This document shows, piece by piece, positions 17,069 through 26,761 of a stretch of 64,000 nt of DNA (its first letter is position 1; each line of letters opens with the position of its first letter). Location: NCBI RefSeq assembly GCF_000424385.1, contig NZ_AUJU01000007.1, positions 124,001-188,000 of the forward strand. Direction: 5' to 3'. The notes beneath the pieces were generated by a model, which ran no database searches, was not told the origin of the DNA, and worked only from the letters and a program-made list of their open reading frames with translations. The translations under genes and the position numbers were made by a program. This DNA is from Butyrivibrio sp. LC3010. Its GTDB lineage: Bacteria; Bacillota; Clostridia; Lachnospirales; Lachnospiraceae.

Positions 17069-18361
17069 ATGGACGAAATTGTTGTAAAAGCAGACAAATT
17101 AACTAAAGAATATAAGCTCTATGAGTCTGAAATGGACAGACTGAAAGAAGCATTTAACCCATTTAAGAAGAGCTATCATAAATCCTTTTTTGCATTAAAA
17201 AATGTATCCTTTGAGATAAGAAAAGGAGAGAAGGTAGGAATCATAGGCTCTAACGGAGCGGGTAAGTCTACACTTCTTAAGATGCTTACGGAAGTTCTCA
17301 CTGCCACCAGCGGAGAGATGAATATCAACGGTAAAATTGCCGCCCTTTTGGAGCTTGGTGCGGGATTTAACCCCGACTACACCGGTATAGAGAACATCAA
17401 TCTGAATGGAAAACTCCTTGGCTTTTCACAGGAAGAGATGAAGGAGAAGATGGAGAAAATAATAGAATTTGCAGATATAGGAGAGTTTATCAATCAGCCT
17501 GTAAAGAACTATTCAAGCGGAATGTTTGTACGTCTTGCATTCGCTACACAGATTTTCTCAGATCCGGATGTGCTTATTGTTGACGAAGCTCTTTCTGTAG
17601 GTGATATAAGATTCCAGCAAAAATGCTACAGAGCCATGGACAGACTCATGAAGGACAAGACAGTTCTTCTTGTTACTCATGATACTGCAGCGGTTACAAG
17701 GTTCTGCGACAGAGTTCTCTGGCTTGATCATGGCGAACTCAAATTTGATGGAGATGTGGGAGAAGGACTTCAGAAATATCAGGAGTATATCCTTAACAAA
17801 ATCGATGAAGAGAAGAAAAAAGCAGCATACGATGAGGATTATTATCGTCCCGCCAAAGGAAATATATCACTTAAGAAAAACGACAGAGGATTGAACATTC
17901 CTGAAGTAGTAAGTGGAATCAAAAATAAAGGAAATGGACAGGTTACCCTTACTCATTGCGGCCTCTACAATGAATTCTATAAAACTTCCGACGTTTTTGA
18001 GCCAGGAGATGTATTCAGGTTCATTGCCAAGGTTAAGTTTAATGAGATGGCGAACAGACCTATAATGGGACTTGGAATCAGGGACAGACTTGGCAACGAG
18101 GTCATAGGTATAAATACTAATACCATAGGGGTTGAACTTCCTGCTCTTGAGGGAGAAGCCGAGGTTGAGTTTACTTTTAAGCTTCCTGAGCTGAATAAGG
18201 GAGGCTATACCGTCACCGTTGGAATCGCTAACGGATTCCAGGATGACCATGTCCAGATGTGCTGGATGGATGATGTCTGCATATTCAGAGTACCAATGAG
18301 GGAATATGATATCCCCGGAACAATTTACCTGCAGAAGGGTAAGGTTGACGTATATAAATAG
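17069..18361 (+). CDS. wzt: Polysaccharide ABC transporter ATP-binding protein with carbohydrate-binding tail (Wzt type)
   Basis: The ATPase of the exporter. Walker A GSNGAGKST (60-68), signature SSGMFVRLAFA (about 149), Walker B VLIVDEAL (about 167-174) and the switch LVTHD are all intact. Residues about 245-430 form an extra beta-rich domain like the C-terminal domain of Wzt, which in O8/O9a systems recognises the modified non-reducing end of the glycan. Such a domain implies that the exported chain carries a terminal mark. No capping kinase or methyltransferase is recognisable nearby. Directly downstream of the permease. Confidence 0.93.
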   Translation: MDEIVVKADKLTKEYKLYESEMDRLKEAFNPFKKSYHKSFFALKNVSFEIRKGEKVGIIGSNGAGKSTLLKMLTEVLTATSGEMNINGKIAALLELGAGFNPDYTGIENINLNGKLLGFSQEEMKEKMEKIIEFADIGEFINQPVKNYSSGMFVRLAFATQIFSDPDVLIVDEALSVGDIRFQQKCYRAMDRLMKDKTVLLVTHDTAAVTRFCDRVLWLDHGELKFDGDVGEGLQKYQEYILNKIDEEKKKAAYDEDYYRPAKGNISLKKNDRGLNIPEVVSGIKNKGNGQVTLTHCGLYNEFYKTSDVFEPGDVFRFIAKVKFNEMANRPIMGLGIRDRLGNEVIGINTNTIGVELPALEGEAEVEFTFKLPELNKGGYTVTVGIANGFQDDHVQMCWMDDVCIFRVPMREYDIPGTIYLQKGKVDVYK

Positions 18362-18407
18362 ACTTTGGGAATATCATAAAAAATTTGTCTATATATGAGG
18401 AGTAGAA

Positions 18408-20645
18408 ATGGGAACAACAAACGACAATGATTCAAACAAGGATTCATTAAAATATAAATTATTTCCGCAGGGATCCAGGAGACTTTTCTTTGCAAAGGTA
18501 ATAAGAAGATGTGTGTTACATCCTGCGTTTATACTGAGCGCGCTTAGTCCGAGACACATTAAGAGCTTTATCAGAACTATTAAAAAGGAAGGCATGGAAG
18601 GTGTTTTCCTAAGATACAGATATGTTGAAGACATCGATGATAACAGAATTGAGAATAAAGGTGTTGTTTTACTTAAAGAGTATAAAATAAAAAAGATTAA
18701 GAAGCTTGAAGGATTGGAACCAATTAGTTTCAACCATTATGATAATCCCACGGTTTCTATAGTTATACCGGTATATAATCAGTTTGATTATACATATCAC
18801 TGCCTGAAATCAATAAAAGAACAGACAAAGAATATTTCCTACGAAATAATTATTGCTGATGATAACTCATTTGACTTTACTACCAGACTTGACGAGGTGG
18901 TAAAGGGAGTAAATCATATAAGGAATAAGGAGAATCTCAGATTCCTCTTAAACTGTAACAATGCAGCAAAACAGGCAAGAGGAAAATATATTCTCTTCCT
19001 TAATAATGACACCCAGGTACTTGAGAACTGGCTTGATGAACTGGTTAAGCTTATGGATGATGAGACTATAGGTATGGTTGGTTCAAAGCTCATATATCCT
19101 ACAGGTTATCTTCAGGAGGCAGGCGGAATTCTTTGGAATGACGGATCAGCCTGGAACTACGGAAACAGAAAGAATCCCAATGGACCTGAGTTTTGCTATG
19201 TGAAAGAGGCTGATTACATCTCGGGTGCGGCTATCATGATCAGGAGCAGCCTTTGGAAAGAGCTTGGCGGCTTTGATGAGAGATTTGTTCCAGCTTACTA
19301 CGAGGACACAGACCTTGCTTTTGAAGTCAGAAAGCATGGCTACAAGGTTGTCTATCAGCCGGCATCAGTTGTTGTTCATTTTGAAGGCGTATCAAATGGT
19401 ACTAACCTTACATCGGGACAAAAGGCATATCAGGTAGAAAATGCCAAGAAATTCTACGAGAAGTGGAAAGATGTTCTTGAAAAAGATCATTTCAAGAATG
19501 GTGAGAATGTCTTTGTAGCTAAGGACAGAAGCAGATACAAGAAGCATATCCTTGTTATAGACCAGTATGTTCCGCACTATGACCAGGATGCAGGCTGCAA
19601 ATGTACATACATGTACCTTAAGATGTTTGTGAAGATGGGATTCCAGGTGACCTTTATAGGTGACAACTTCTATAAACATGAGCCTTATACTACTACACTT
19701 AACCAGCTTGGAATTGAGGTGTTGTACGGAAACTACTACAATAACAATTGGCAGGAATTTTTGAAAGAAAACCTGAAGTACTTTGACTATATATACCTTC
19801 AGAGACCGCATATCTCCATTAAGTACATCGATCTTATAAAAGAGTACTGTGGTGATGCTAAGATAATATATTTCGCTCACGATCTTCATCATATAAGAGA
19901 AAAGCGTGAATATGAGATCACCGGCAAGAAGGAGAAGCTTGCATCTGCTGAAGAATGGAAGAAGATTGAGTACGAATTGTTCTCAAAGGCAGACGTGGGA
20001 CATGTGGTTGGAAGCTTTGAACAGGGAATAATGCAGAAGGCATTCCCGGACAAGCCTATAAGAAATATACCTCTTTATATATATGATGATAAGCCGGAGG
20101 GAATAAGGAAAGACTTCTCTCAGAGACAGGACCTTATGTATGTGGGAGGATTCGGACATCCGCCGAACATAGATGCTGTAATGTGGTTTGGTAAGGAAGT
20201 TATGCCTCTTATCGTTAAGAAGTATCCTGACATTAAGTGGCATGTTGTCGGAAGCAAGGCGAATGAAGAAGTAATGTCTCTTGCCAGCGATAACATAATT
20301 ATCGACGGATTCCTTTCCGATGAAGAACTTGCTGAAATGTATAAGAACACCAGAATAGATATAGTGCCTCTTAGATTTGGTGCAGGTGTAAAGGGCAAGG
20401 TTGTAGAAGCTGCTTACTATCAGATTCCTCTTGTTACCACATCGATCGGTGCAGAGGGGCTTGATGCCACAATGGGAAATATGCATGTTGTGGATGATGC
20501 ACAGGAAATGGCAGATTACATCTGCTCAATCTATGAGGATTATGACAAGCTTCGAGAGATGTCTGATGCAGGCGAGAAGTTTATAGAGCAGAACTTCACT
20601 TCTAAGGCTGCTGAGGATATCCTGAGACTTGATATAGACATATGA
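18408..20645 (+). CDS. Bifunctional glycosyltransferase (GT2 plus GT4)
   Basis: Residues about 113-330 are a GT2 domain: VSIVIPVYNQ, then IIADDNS, ILFLNNDTQ as the metal-binding D-x-D-like site, and GGFDERFVPAYYEDTDL as the acceptor-side motif, in the rhamnosyltransferase-like style. Residues about 380-745 are a GT-B domain with DLMYVGGFGHPPNIDAV and VPLRFGAGVKGKVVEAAYY, the GT4 donor site. The first about 110 residues are basic and may touch the membrane. Such two-domain enzymes often build a repeating disaccharide in ABC-exported polymers, which fits its place after wzm/wzt. Its end overlaps the next gene by four bases. Confidence 0.9.
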   Translation: MGTTNDNDSNKDSLKYKLFPQGSRRLFFAKVIRRCVLHPAFILSALSPRHIKSFIRTIKKEGMEGVFLRYRYVEDIDDNRIENKGVVLLKEYKIKKIKKLEGLEPISFNHYDNPTVSIVIPVYNQFDYTYHCLKSIKEQTKNISYEIIIADDNSFDFTTRLDEVVKGVNHIRNKENLRFLLNCNNAAKQARGKYILFLNNDTQVLENWLDELVKLMDDETIGMVGSKLIYPTGYLQEAGGILWNDGSAWNYGNRKNPNGPEFCYVKEADYISGAAIMIRSSLWKELGGFDERFVPAYYEDTDLAFEVRKHGYKVVYQPASVVVHFEGVSNGTNLTSGQKAYQVENAKKFYEKWKDVLEKDHFKNGENVFVAKDRSRYKKHILVIDQYVPHYDQDAGCKCTYMYLKMFVKMGFQVTFIGDNFYKHEPYTTTLNQLGIEVLYGNYYNNNWQEFLKENLKYFDYIYLQRPHISIKYIDLIKEYCGDAKIIYFAHDLHHIREKREYEITGKKEKLASAEEWKKIEYELFSKADVGHVVGSFEQGIMQKAFPDKPIRNIPLYIYDDKPEGIRKDFSQRQDLMYVGGFGHPPNIDAVMWFGKEVMPLIVKKYPDIKWHVVGSKANEEVMSLASDNIIIDGFLSDEELAEMYKNTRIDIVPLRFGAGVKGKVVEAAYYQIPLVTTSIGAEGLDATMGNMHVVDDAQEMADYICSIYEDYDKLREMSDAGEKFIEQNFTSKAAEDILRLDIDI

Positions 20646-21772
20646 AAATACTACTAATTGATCAAATTGCGAAGGTTAATTATAAATATACCTATAGCCT
20701 GGCTAATGCGTTAAAGACACTGGGCACCGATATAGAGCTCGTCATCGATGATAAGTCTGATAATGAGTATTGTAAGTGCCCTTGTCACAATGCGTTTAAT
20801 ACTTCGAGAAAAGATGTATCAAAACTGGATAAAGTCACCAATTACATAAAATCATATAGATACATTTGTAAAAAGCAAAAAGCAAACAATACGGATATAG
20901 TTCATTTGCAGTGGTTTCAGCTTTCTCCAATGGATTATCATTACATAAAAAGGTTAAAAGCACAGGGCGCCGGAATAGTTGTTACAGTGCATGATATACT
21001 GCCTTTTAATGAGAAATTCTATGACAGATACTATCATGGGAAAATCTATGAGGCAGCAGATGCAATAATTGTTCAGGCTAAGACGAATGTAACCAGGTTT
21101 AAGGAGCTGTTCCCTGAGTGTGCGGATAAAGTTTCATATATCCCACATGGGAATTTCCTTGATTTTGCTGACATTTATGAAAAAGATAAGGCGAGGGAAC
21201 ACCTTGGTATACCAAAGGATAAAAAGGTATTTCTGTTCTTTGGGCAGATAAAAAAGGTAAAAGGTGTTGCAGTTCTTCTTGAAGCCTTTGGGGAGCTGCT
21301 TAAGAAACGTGACGATATATATCTTGCGATTGCGGGAAGCGTCTGGAAGGATGACTTTGGCATATATCAGGAAGTTATAGACAGATACGGACTGACAGAT
21401 AAGAATCTTAAGACTGATATCGGATTCATACCTGATGAAGAAGTGGGATATTACTACTCAGCCTGTGATATTGCCGTTCTGCCATATCTTGATGTATATC
21501 AGAGCGGAGTTATTCAGCTCTCATATGCATATAAGAAACCTGTAATAGCAACCAATATTCCGGCATTTACCGAAATAGTTAAGGACAGAGAGACAGGTTA
21601 CGTCTGCGAGGCAGGAAATGCTGGTAGCCTTATGGAGACTATGGAAAGAACTATTGAAGACGAGTCAAACTGGAGAAACGTTGGCATCGCAGGGGCTGAT
21701 CTTATACGAGAGAAGTACTCCTGGGAAGATATTGCTGAGAAGATAAGTAAGGAATATAGTAAAATCAGATAA
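20642..21772 (+). CDS. Glycosyltransferase family 4 protein
   Basis: A GT-B fold enzyme of 376 residues. VVTVHDILPF, AIIVQAKTNVTRFKELFP, KVSYIPHGNF and KVFLFFGQIKKVKGVAVLLEAF are in family order. The donor site reads ADIAVLPYLD-like (CDIAVLPYLDVYQSGVIQLSY), where the usual E-x7-E is changed. ATGA overlap with the bifunctional transferase shows coupling. It ends the transcription unit that began near 12.1 kb; a terminator follows at once. Confidence 0.87.
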   Translation: MKILLIDQIAKVNYKYTYSLANALKTLGTDIELVIDDKSDNEYCKCPCHNAFNTSRKDVSKLDKVTNYIKSYRYICKKQKANNTDIVHLQWFQLSPMDYHYIKRLKAQGAGIVVTVHDILPFNEKFYDRYYHGKIYEAADAIIVQAKTNVTRFKELFPECADKVSYIPHGNFLDFADIYEKDKAREHLGIPKDKKVFLFFGQIKKVKGVAVLLEAFGELLKKRDDIYLAIAGSVWKDDFGIYQEVIDRYGLTDKNLKTDIGFIPDEEVGYYYSACDIAVLPYLDVYQSGVIQLSYAYKKPVIATNIPAFTEIVKDRETGYVCEAGNAGSLMETMERTIEDESNWRNVGIAGADLIREKYSWEDIAEKISKEYSKIR

Positions 21773-21778
21773 AAATCG

Positions 21779-21807
21779 AAAAGTCACGGAGTATTTCCGT
21801 GACTTTT
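21779..21807 (+). terminator. Terminator after the first polysaccharide sub-operon
   Basis: A 12-bp stem AAAAGTCACGGA/TCCGTGACTTTT with a five-base loop, six bases after the stop at 21772. The T run of the right arm serves as the tail, and the left A run makes it potentially bidirectional. Confidence 0.8.
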
Positions 21808-21815
21808 GATATAAT
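21807..21815 (+). promoter_or_regulatory. Extended -10 promoter that begins inside the terminator
   Basis: TGATATAAT with the TG taken from the last bases of the terminator arm. A transcript would begin near 21822 and reach ATG 21863 after about 40 bases. Confidence 0.55.
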
Positions 21816-21862
21816 AGAGAAGAATATTGTTAACGGCTAACAGTTTAAGGGATGTTTAGTGT

Positions 21863-22819
21863 ATGGAAAAAGCGGAGAATAAATCGGACATAACATGGAA
21901 TGAATATCCGGTCATTGGACTGCTGGTGGCAATGATGCTGTCAATATTGGATTTTTCAAGGGATGGGTTCTATCAGATAATACCGGTGGCCTTGTTTTTT
22001 GTATTTACCGGAATGAAGGAAAACAGTAGGGTCCTCTTCATTTTTGTAAGAAGATATTGGTATTTTAACCTAATTGTAATAGGGTATCTTGGATATTTTC
22101 GTTTTGTGAATAAGGTAGCAACTTCAGACAGATGGATCATCTCTATGTTCTTTGTTGTCTTTGCAGGTTTTGTTTTAGTAATCAGAAACGAAGGGGATAT
22201 TGAACCAGCTATCAATAAGCTATGGGTATTCCTCTTTGCAATAATAACCCTTGGCATAATAAAACATCTGGCAGACCATCAGACAGGATATTTTCTAATA
22301 AATGATATTGATCTTGCCGTGACCATCATATTTGCGGCGTTAACGATTCTCTTCATAAGTGATATTAAATATAAGGCAGCAGGTGCTGTATTGTCACTAT
22401 TTTCTGCAATAATCCTCATAAATGATGGAGCAATTAATGTAAATAATATTACATCATTTTGGCGCATACTACCTATATACCTCCAGGGAGGCATTCGAAA
22501 CATACTTCTGGGAAGAGGAATGTTACAAGCTCATGATATAGTTGAAGATTATTCATTTAACACTTTTTCATCTTTATTGTTTGATTTTGGTCTGATTGCT
22601 TTTGTGTTCTATGTGGGGCTTTTGGTCTATGCAATAGTGCTTATAATAAGAAGCAAGGATGTTGCACTTAGAAATATGGCCATACTTACATGTGTTACGT
22701 TGATTGTTAGCGCTTTGCATTTCTTGATATATAGCGTGAATGCGGCTTTTATAGTATATCTTGTGGTTGGAATGTTTATGGGAAATATTCCAATATCTGG
22801 TAGAAAAATGATGAGATAA
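21863..22819 (+). CDS. Polymerase-like membrane protein, short form
   Basis: 318 residues with about nine or ten hydrophobic segments. It is a shorter relative of the membrane half of the 924-residue protein at 36295: DGFYQIIPVALFFVFTGMKEN matches DGFLEIILVSLFFVVTGLKNN there. GGIRNILLGRGMLQAHD with FNTFSSLLFDFGLIAFVFY matches its GNLQHSIFGGGMLYTYS with SFISLLSDYGMAAFILY. About 100 residues in the middle and the whole C-terminal domain are absent. It may be a natural short polymerase or an internally deleted copy. The reading frame is intact and begins with a spaced GGGATG region, but no strong Shine-Dalgarno. Confidence 0.7.
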   Translation: MEKAENKSDITWNEYPVIGLLVAMMLSILDFSRDGFYQIIPVALFFVFTGMKENSRVLFIFVRRYWYFNLIVIGYLGYFRFVNKVATSDRWIISMFFVVFAGFVLVIRNEGDIEPAINKLWVFLFAIITLGIIKHLADHQTGYFLINDIDLAVTIIFAALTILFISDIKYKAAGAVLSLFSAIILINDGAINVNNITSFWRILPIYLQGGIRNILLGRGMLQAHDIVEDYSFNTFSSLLFDFGLIAFVFYVGLLVYAIVLIIRSKDVALRNMAILTCVTLIVSALHFLIYSVNAAFIVYLVVGMFMGNIPISGRKMMR

Positions 22820-22874
22820 CATTTTCATGTCTTGTTAATTATATGTATGAAAAGGCTCAAGGTTGGGAGAAAAA

Positions 22875-23649
22875 ATGGTTTTTAATTCTGTAATTTTCTT
22901 ATTTTCTTTTTTACCGATTTTTATCTTGGGAAACGATGATAAATATTTAGAGTTAAAAGAAGATGATTTCAATATTGAAAAAGAGATATAGGGCAGACAT
23001 TTTACAATGGAATACATCGGGTTGATAATGAGGAGATTTTTTCATTAAAGAAGCCACATGCGTTAAATGTGTCAGAAAAACTTCTTTATATACCTGAAGA
23101 AGGAAATCAAGCGCATGCAAAATACTATGAAAATTATCATGTCGATAACAATGATACAATATTGATTTTAGGGGATAGCTATTTTCATGATTACGGAGTT
23201 ATTAGTGATTTGGCAGAAAGCTTTCATACTACATTGATGTTTAATGGTACTGCCGCAACTAAAGATAGCTTAATTAAAATTATAACTACTTATCATCCAG
23301 ATATTGTTGTATTTGAAAACGCAGAACGCTGCAATTATAGATATGAGGAGATGCTTGAAAATGCAGATGATTTAAAAGATCGCAAATATAATATTGGAGA
23401 AGAAATAAAGTTTTATTCTGAAGATAGTGAAGCTGAAAAATATATTATAGATGGGTTTTCAAATAAAGAAGATGGATTTACATGGACTAATGGGAACAAT
23501 GCGAATTTGTTTTTTTATACGAGTGGGTTTGAAAAAATGCAAAAACAAAAATATACATAGACTTGATGGGTATCTATGATAGAAAACAAAACGTGAAAAT
23601 TTTTATAAATGGAAATGTAATTTTTGATCAAGATTATGATTTGGTATAA
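22875..23649 (+). pseudogene. Broken O-acetylation gene: MBOAT start joined to an SGNH (AlgX/AlgJ-like) domain
   Basis: ATG 22875 has a good GGGAG site and begins MVFNSVIFLFSFLPIFI, the typical first helix of MBOAT (AlgI/DltB-like) O-acyltransferases, but the rest of that 450-500-residue protein is missing. The sequence then runs straight into a secreted SGNH-type domain with ILGDSYFHDYG (the GDS serine), TYHPDIVVFENAER and a tail KIFINGNVIFDQDYDLV. Reading this domain needs two frame changes, one near 22980 and one near 23550, both in runs of A. Separate open pieces include 23069-23560. I read this as a deletion remnant of a two-gene acetylation system. Homopolymer sequencing errors could explain the shifts but not the missing MBOAT body. 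Confidence 0.75.
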
Positions 23650-23680
23650 GCTTTAGAAATGTAAAAGGAGAGTTTATGAT

Positions 23681-25258
23681 ATGAAATTAATGCGTGAAAT
23701 TGAACGACAATACGGGGACTTTTCAGAAAAAATGCAAGAATTTAATTTATTTCATGTAATGGGCTATGTTGTTTTTTGGACTTTTTTATCTCATGGGATG
23801 ATAATTTTTAATAAGTATTCTTTCCATGATGATATTGGATACTATCAATTTAACGTTGGTGGAACCTATACTTTAGGAAGATGGGCTTTGGGATTTTGTG
23901 GCGAGTTAGAAAAAAGAATTTTCGGTGGAGGCCATAATTTTAGTCTACCCGTAATTAATGTTTTTTGGTCTGTGTTTTTTATTGGATTAAGTTGTGTAAT
24001 TATATTTATAATATTTAACTTTAAATCCAAAATTGAGGAATTTTTGATTACAGGTATAGCGATATCCATACCAATGATTACTGGTCTTTTTGGTTACATG
24101 TTTACGGCTTCATATTATATGTTAGGAGCTTTTTTAACTTGTTTAGGATGTTGTTTTTGGATTATAAAAGGGAAAAGAATTTATAAGATATGCGCTATAG
24201 TATTAATGAGCTTTTCTATTGGTATTTATCAAGCAAATTTGGCTTTTGAAATTGCTTTTTTGATAACTTATGCACTTTTTACAACAATCAATAAAGACCT
24301 TAGTGTTAAGGAATATTTAAATTTATTATTTAAGGTTATTTCAGGAGTATTATTTTCATTGGTTTTGTATTTTGTAATCAATAGCCTTGTACTTAAGGTA
24401 AAAGGCCTTAGTATGTCAAGTTATGCGGGATTGAATACTGTAGGTAGCATTTCAATATTAACATATTTGAGAAGAATCCTAATTGCTTATAAAAGTTTTT
24501 TTGTAGTTGAAATTGATAAGACGTACTGCATGTTTCCATTTAATTTACATAAGTTATACTATGTTTCGGTTGTTATCGGAATAGGTTTAATGTTGTTGAT
24601 TATTCTTGATAAGTATAAGAAAAATAAAATTTGGGCACTAGAAATATTTATTTTAATGATAATGTTTCCTGCAGCCGTTAACTCAATATTTATTATGGTC
24701 CCGATAGAATCTATACATCAATTGACAATGTATTCCTATATTTTTCTGTTTGTTTTGTTTGTGTGTGAGCTGAATTACATACGTACGAACATACATATGA
24801 TATATGTAAAGTGTATAAGCGGATGTGCCTTTTTTATTCTTATGCTTTTCGGCTTAACTTATGCACGTTACTCAAATGTATGTTATTCACGTATTTGTTT
24901 TTCGATGGAAGAAGCAAATTCATACTTTAATACGTTGGTAACAAGAATTCAATCCGTAGAAGGATATAATGAGACAATTCCTATTGTGTATTTAAATGAG
25001 TATTCTAAAAAGTCAATTTCTTTTTATGATAACAGTGAATTTAGCAATGTTATAACTGATCCATATATTGATTCAAATGGGTTAATAAATAATTATTTAT
25101 GGAAGGATTACATGAAAAAATGGATTGGGTTTGCACAAGAATATGTACCTGAAAGTCAGATAGACAAAAATGAATATAGAGATATCCGTTCGATGAGCCA
25201 CTACCCGAATGATGGATCAATAAAGATGATTGACGGTTATTTGTTTGTGAAATTTTGA
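23681..25258 (+). CDS. GtrII-type glucosyltransferase family membrane protein
   Basis: 525 residues with about 11 membrane segments in the first 400, then an extracytoplasmic tail. FHDDIGYYQF followed by TYTLGRWALGFC near residues 49-75 resembles the first loop of the GtrII family, where D-D and G-R-W are conserved. GtrII enzymes transfer glucose from a lipid carrier to surface glycans outside the membrane. The region is strongly AT-rich. It follows the O-acetylation remnant with an AAAGGAG site, so both may have been a glycan-modification unit. Confidence 0.75.
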   Translation: MKLMREIERQYGDFSEKMQEFNLFHVMGYVVFWTFLSHGMIIFNKYSFHDDIGYYQFNVGGTYTLGRWALGFCGELEKRIFGGGHNFSLPVINVFWSVFFIGLSCVIIFIIFNFKSKIEEFLITGIAISIPMITGLFGYMFTASYYMLGAFLTCLGCCFWIIKGKRIYKICAIVLMSFSIGIYQANLAFEIAFLITYALFTTINKDLSVKEYLNLLFKVISGVLFSLVLYFVINSLVLKVKGLSMSSYAGLNTVGSISILTYLRRILIAYKSFFVVEIDKTYCMFPFNLHKLYYVSVVIGIGLMLLIILDKYKKNKIWALEIFILMIMFPAAVNSIFIMVPIESIHQLTMYSYIFLFVLFVCELNYIRTNIHMIYVKCISGCAFFILMLFGLTYARYSNVCYSRICFSMEEANSYFNTLVTRIQSVEGYNETIPIVYLNEYSKKSISFYDNSEFSNVITDPYIDSNGLINNYLWKDYMKKWIGFAQEYVPESQIDKNEYRDIRSMSHYPNDGSIKMIDGYLFVKF

Positions 25259-25910
25259 TACAGATTATTCTCTTGTTGAACAAATATTACTACATTTATC
25301 TAGTATTTAATTAATGTTAAGAAAAAGTGGGCGAATGTTTAGGCTATGATTAATTGAAAACCTTTGTAGAAATGGTATAACGAGGTAAATTAAAACGGAT
25401 GTTGCGGCAATGGTTAGGGGAATCCTCGAAATGGTATTACAAGAATAGAATTGTCGGATAATTAAAGTTTTTGTGGGTGAGCTAAGGATAATGTCATCAA
25501 GCTAAGGGCTTCGAACTAAACCAATGTATATAAGAGAGACTGATATTATTGTTTTAGTCTCTCTTTTGCAATTTATGACATGACTAAGGGACATAGCTTT
25601 AGATGAATAAAACAATCATACCATGAAAGTGGGTGCGTTACTTTTCAAGATTTTCACAGAATTTTTTGAATTTTGATTTAAATGATGCGAGAACAATTAG
25701 TGAGACTATAGTGTAAAAATAATTAGAAACAAACTGATAAGAATATTGATATTTACATGTGTTAAAATAAACTGTAAGTTTTATTTATTATATATACTAG
25801 AATTTGTAAATATCATTCATGTAGAAGATATTGGTTCTGATATTTATGATTTATTAGGGTATAGTAGTAACTTGCAAATAGTGCTTGATTACTAGTAAAA
25901 TTGGATAACG
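25259..25910. other. Gene-free AT-rich gap with one terminator-like hairpin
   Basis: About 650 bases with no open frame of note in either direction. The only clear structure is the hairpin at 25532-25567. The sequence around 25330-25500 has a more even base mix and could be decayed coding sequence, but I cannot recognise a product. Confidence 0.6.
25532..25567 (+). terminator. Terminator-like hairpin in the gap
   Basis: Stem AAGAGAGACT/AGTCTCTCTT (25532-25541 with 25556-25565) with a 14-base loop and a short T tail. It lies 270 bases beyond the GtrII-like stop, so it may belong to that transcript or to a lost gene. Confidence 0.6.
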
Positions 25911-26720
25911 ATGATAGATATAAAAATTATTATTGCAACGACAAAAGAATATAGAGTGCCGGATGATCCGGTTTATCTGCCTGTTGAGGTTGGTGCTGCT
26001 TTAAGAGATTCGCGGATACAGGGATATACTGCTGATGATACAGGAGACAATATCTCTGTAAAAAACGGAAGCTACTGTGAGCTTACAGGATTATACTGGG
26101 CATGGAAAAATCTTGATGCCGATTATATAGGCCTTGTGCATTACCGAAGGTATTTTGGGTCACCTGAAAGAGATTATGATTATGAACCCTTTGACCGGGT
26201 AATAGGTGGTGAGGAATTAAGGCAGATACTAAAGGATAAGGCTATCCTAATTCCGGGCAAAAGAAAATATTATATTGAGACAATTAAATCTCATTATGCA
26301 CATACTCATTACATAAGTCAGCTCGATGATACGAGGAGAGTAATTGAGAAAAAATATCCGGGTTATCTGGATTCATTTGACAGGGTATTGAATAGAGTTT
26401 ATGGATATATGTTCAATATGATGATAATGAGAAGAGATTTAGTTGACAGATATTGTTCATGGATGTTCTCAATACTACCGGAAGTGGAAGAGCTTCAAAA
26501 AGATAATGCATATGACGCATATCAGGGAAGATATATAGGACGAATTGGAGAAATATTATTCAATGTATGGCTTGATCACGAACTGACCGAGGGGACGGTA
26601 AGTGAAGATCAGATAACAGAACTGCCATGTGTTCATATTGAACGAATAAATTGGATAAAAAAGGGATGGGCATTTTTAGCTGCCAAGGTATTTCATATGA
26701 AATATAAGCATAGCTTTTAA
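25911..26720 (+). CDS. DUF4422 domain protein, capsule-type glycosyltransferase
   Basis: 269 residues covering one DUF4422 domain: DIKIIIATTKEYRVPDD at the start, NGSYCELTGLYWAWKNLDADYIGLVHYRRYF (seen here in two blocks around 47-78), then HTHYISQLDDTRRVI and MFNMMIMRRDLVDRYC. The family occurs in capsule and exopolysaccharide clusters and is regarded as glycosyltransferase-like. The detailed reaction is not established. No signal peptide or membrane helix. The ribosome site is weak (GGATAACG just before ATG). GC content rises relative to the gap before it. Confidence 0.85.
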   Translation: MIDIKIIIATTKEYRVPDDPVYLPVEVGAALRDSRIQGYTADDTGDNISVKNGSYCELTGLYWAWKNLDADYIGLVHYRRYFGSPERDYDYEPFDRVIGGEELRQILKDKAILIPGKRKYYIETIKSHYAHTHYISQLDDTRRVIEKKYPGYLDSFDRVLNRVYGYMFNMMIMRRDLVDRYCSWMFSILPEVEELQKDNAYDAYQGRYIGRIGEILFNVWLDHELTEGTVSEDQITELPCVHIERINWIKKGWAFLAAKVFHMKYKHSF

Positions 26721-26761
26721 ATGCGATAATGATTAAAGTAAGATTTCAAGGATGGGATATT

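Noticed and set aside
22835-23159. Minus-strand frames of 60-68 codons near the O-acetylation remnant
   Set aside because: They lie opposite the MBOAT/SGNH pieces, have no ribosome sites and show no family motif.
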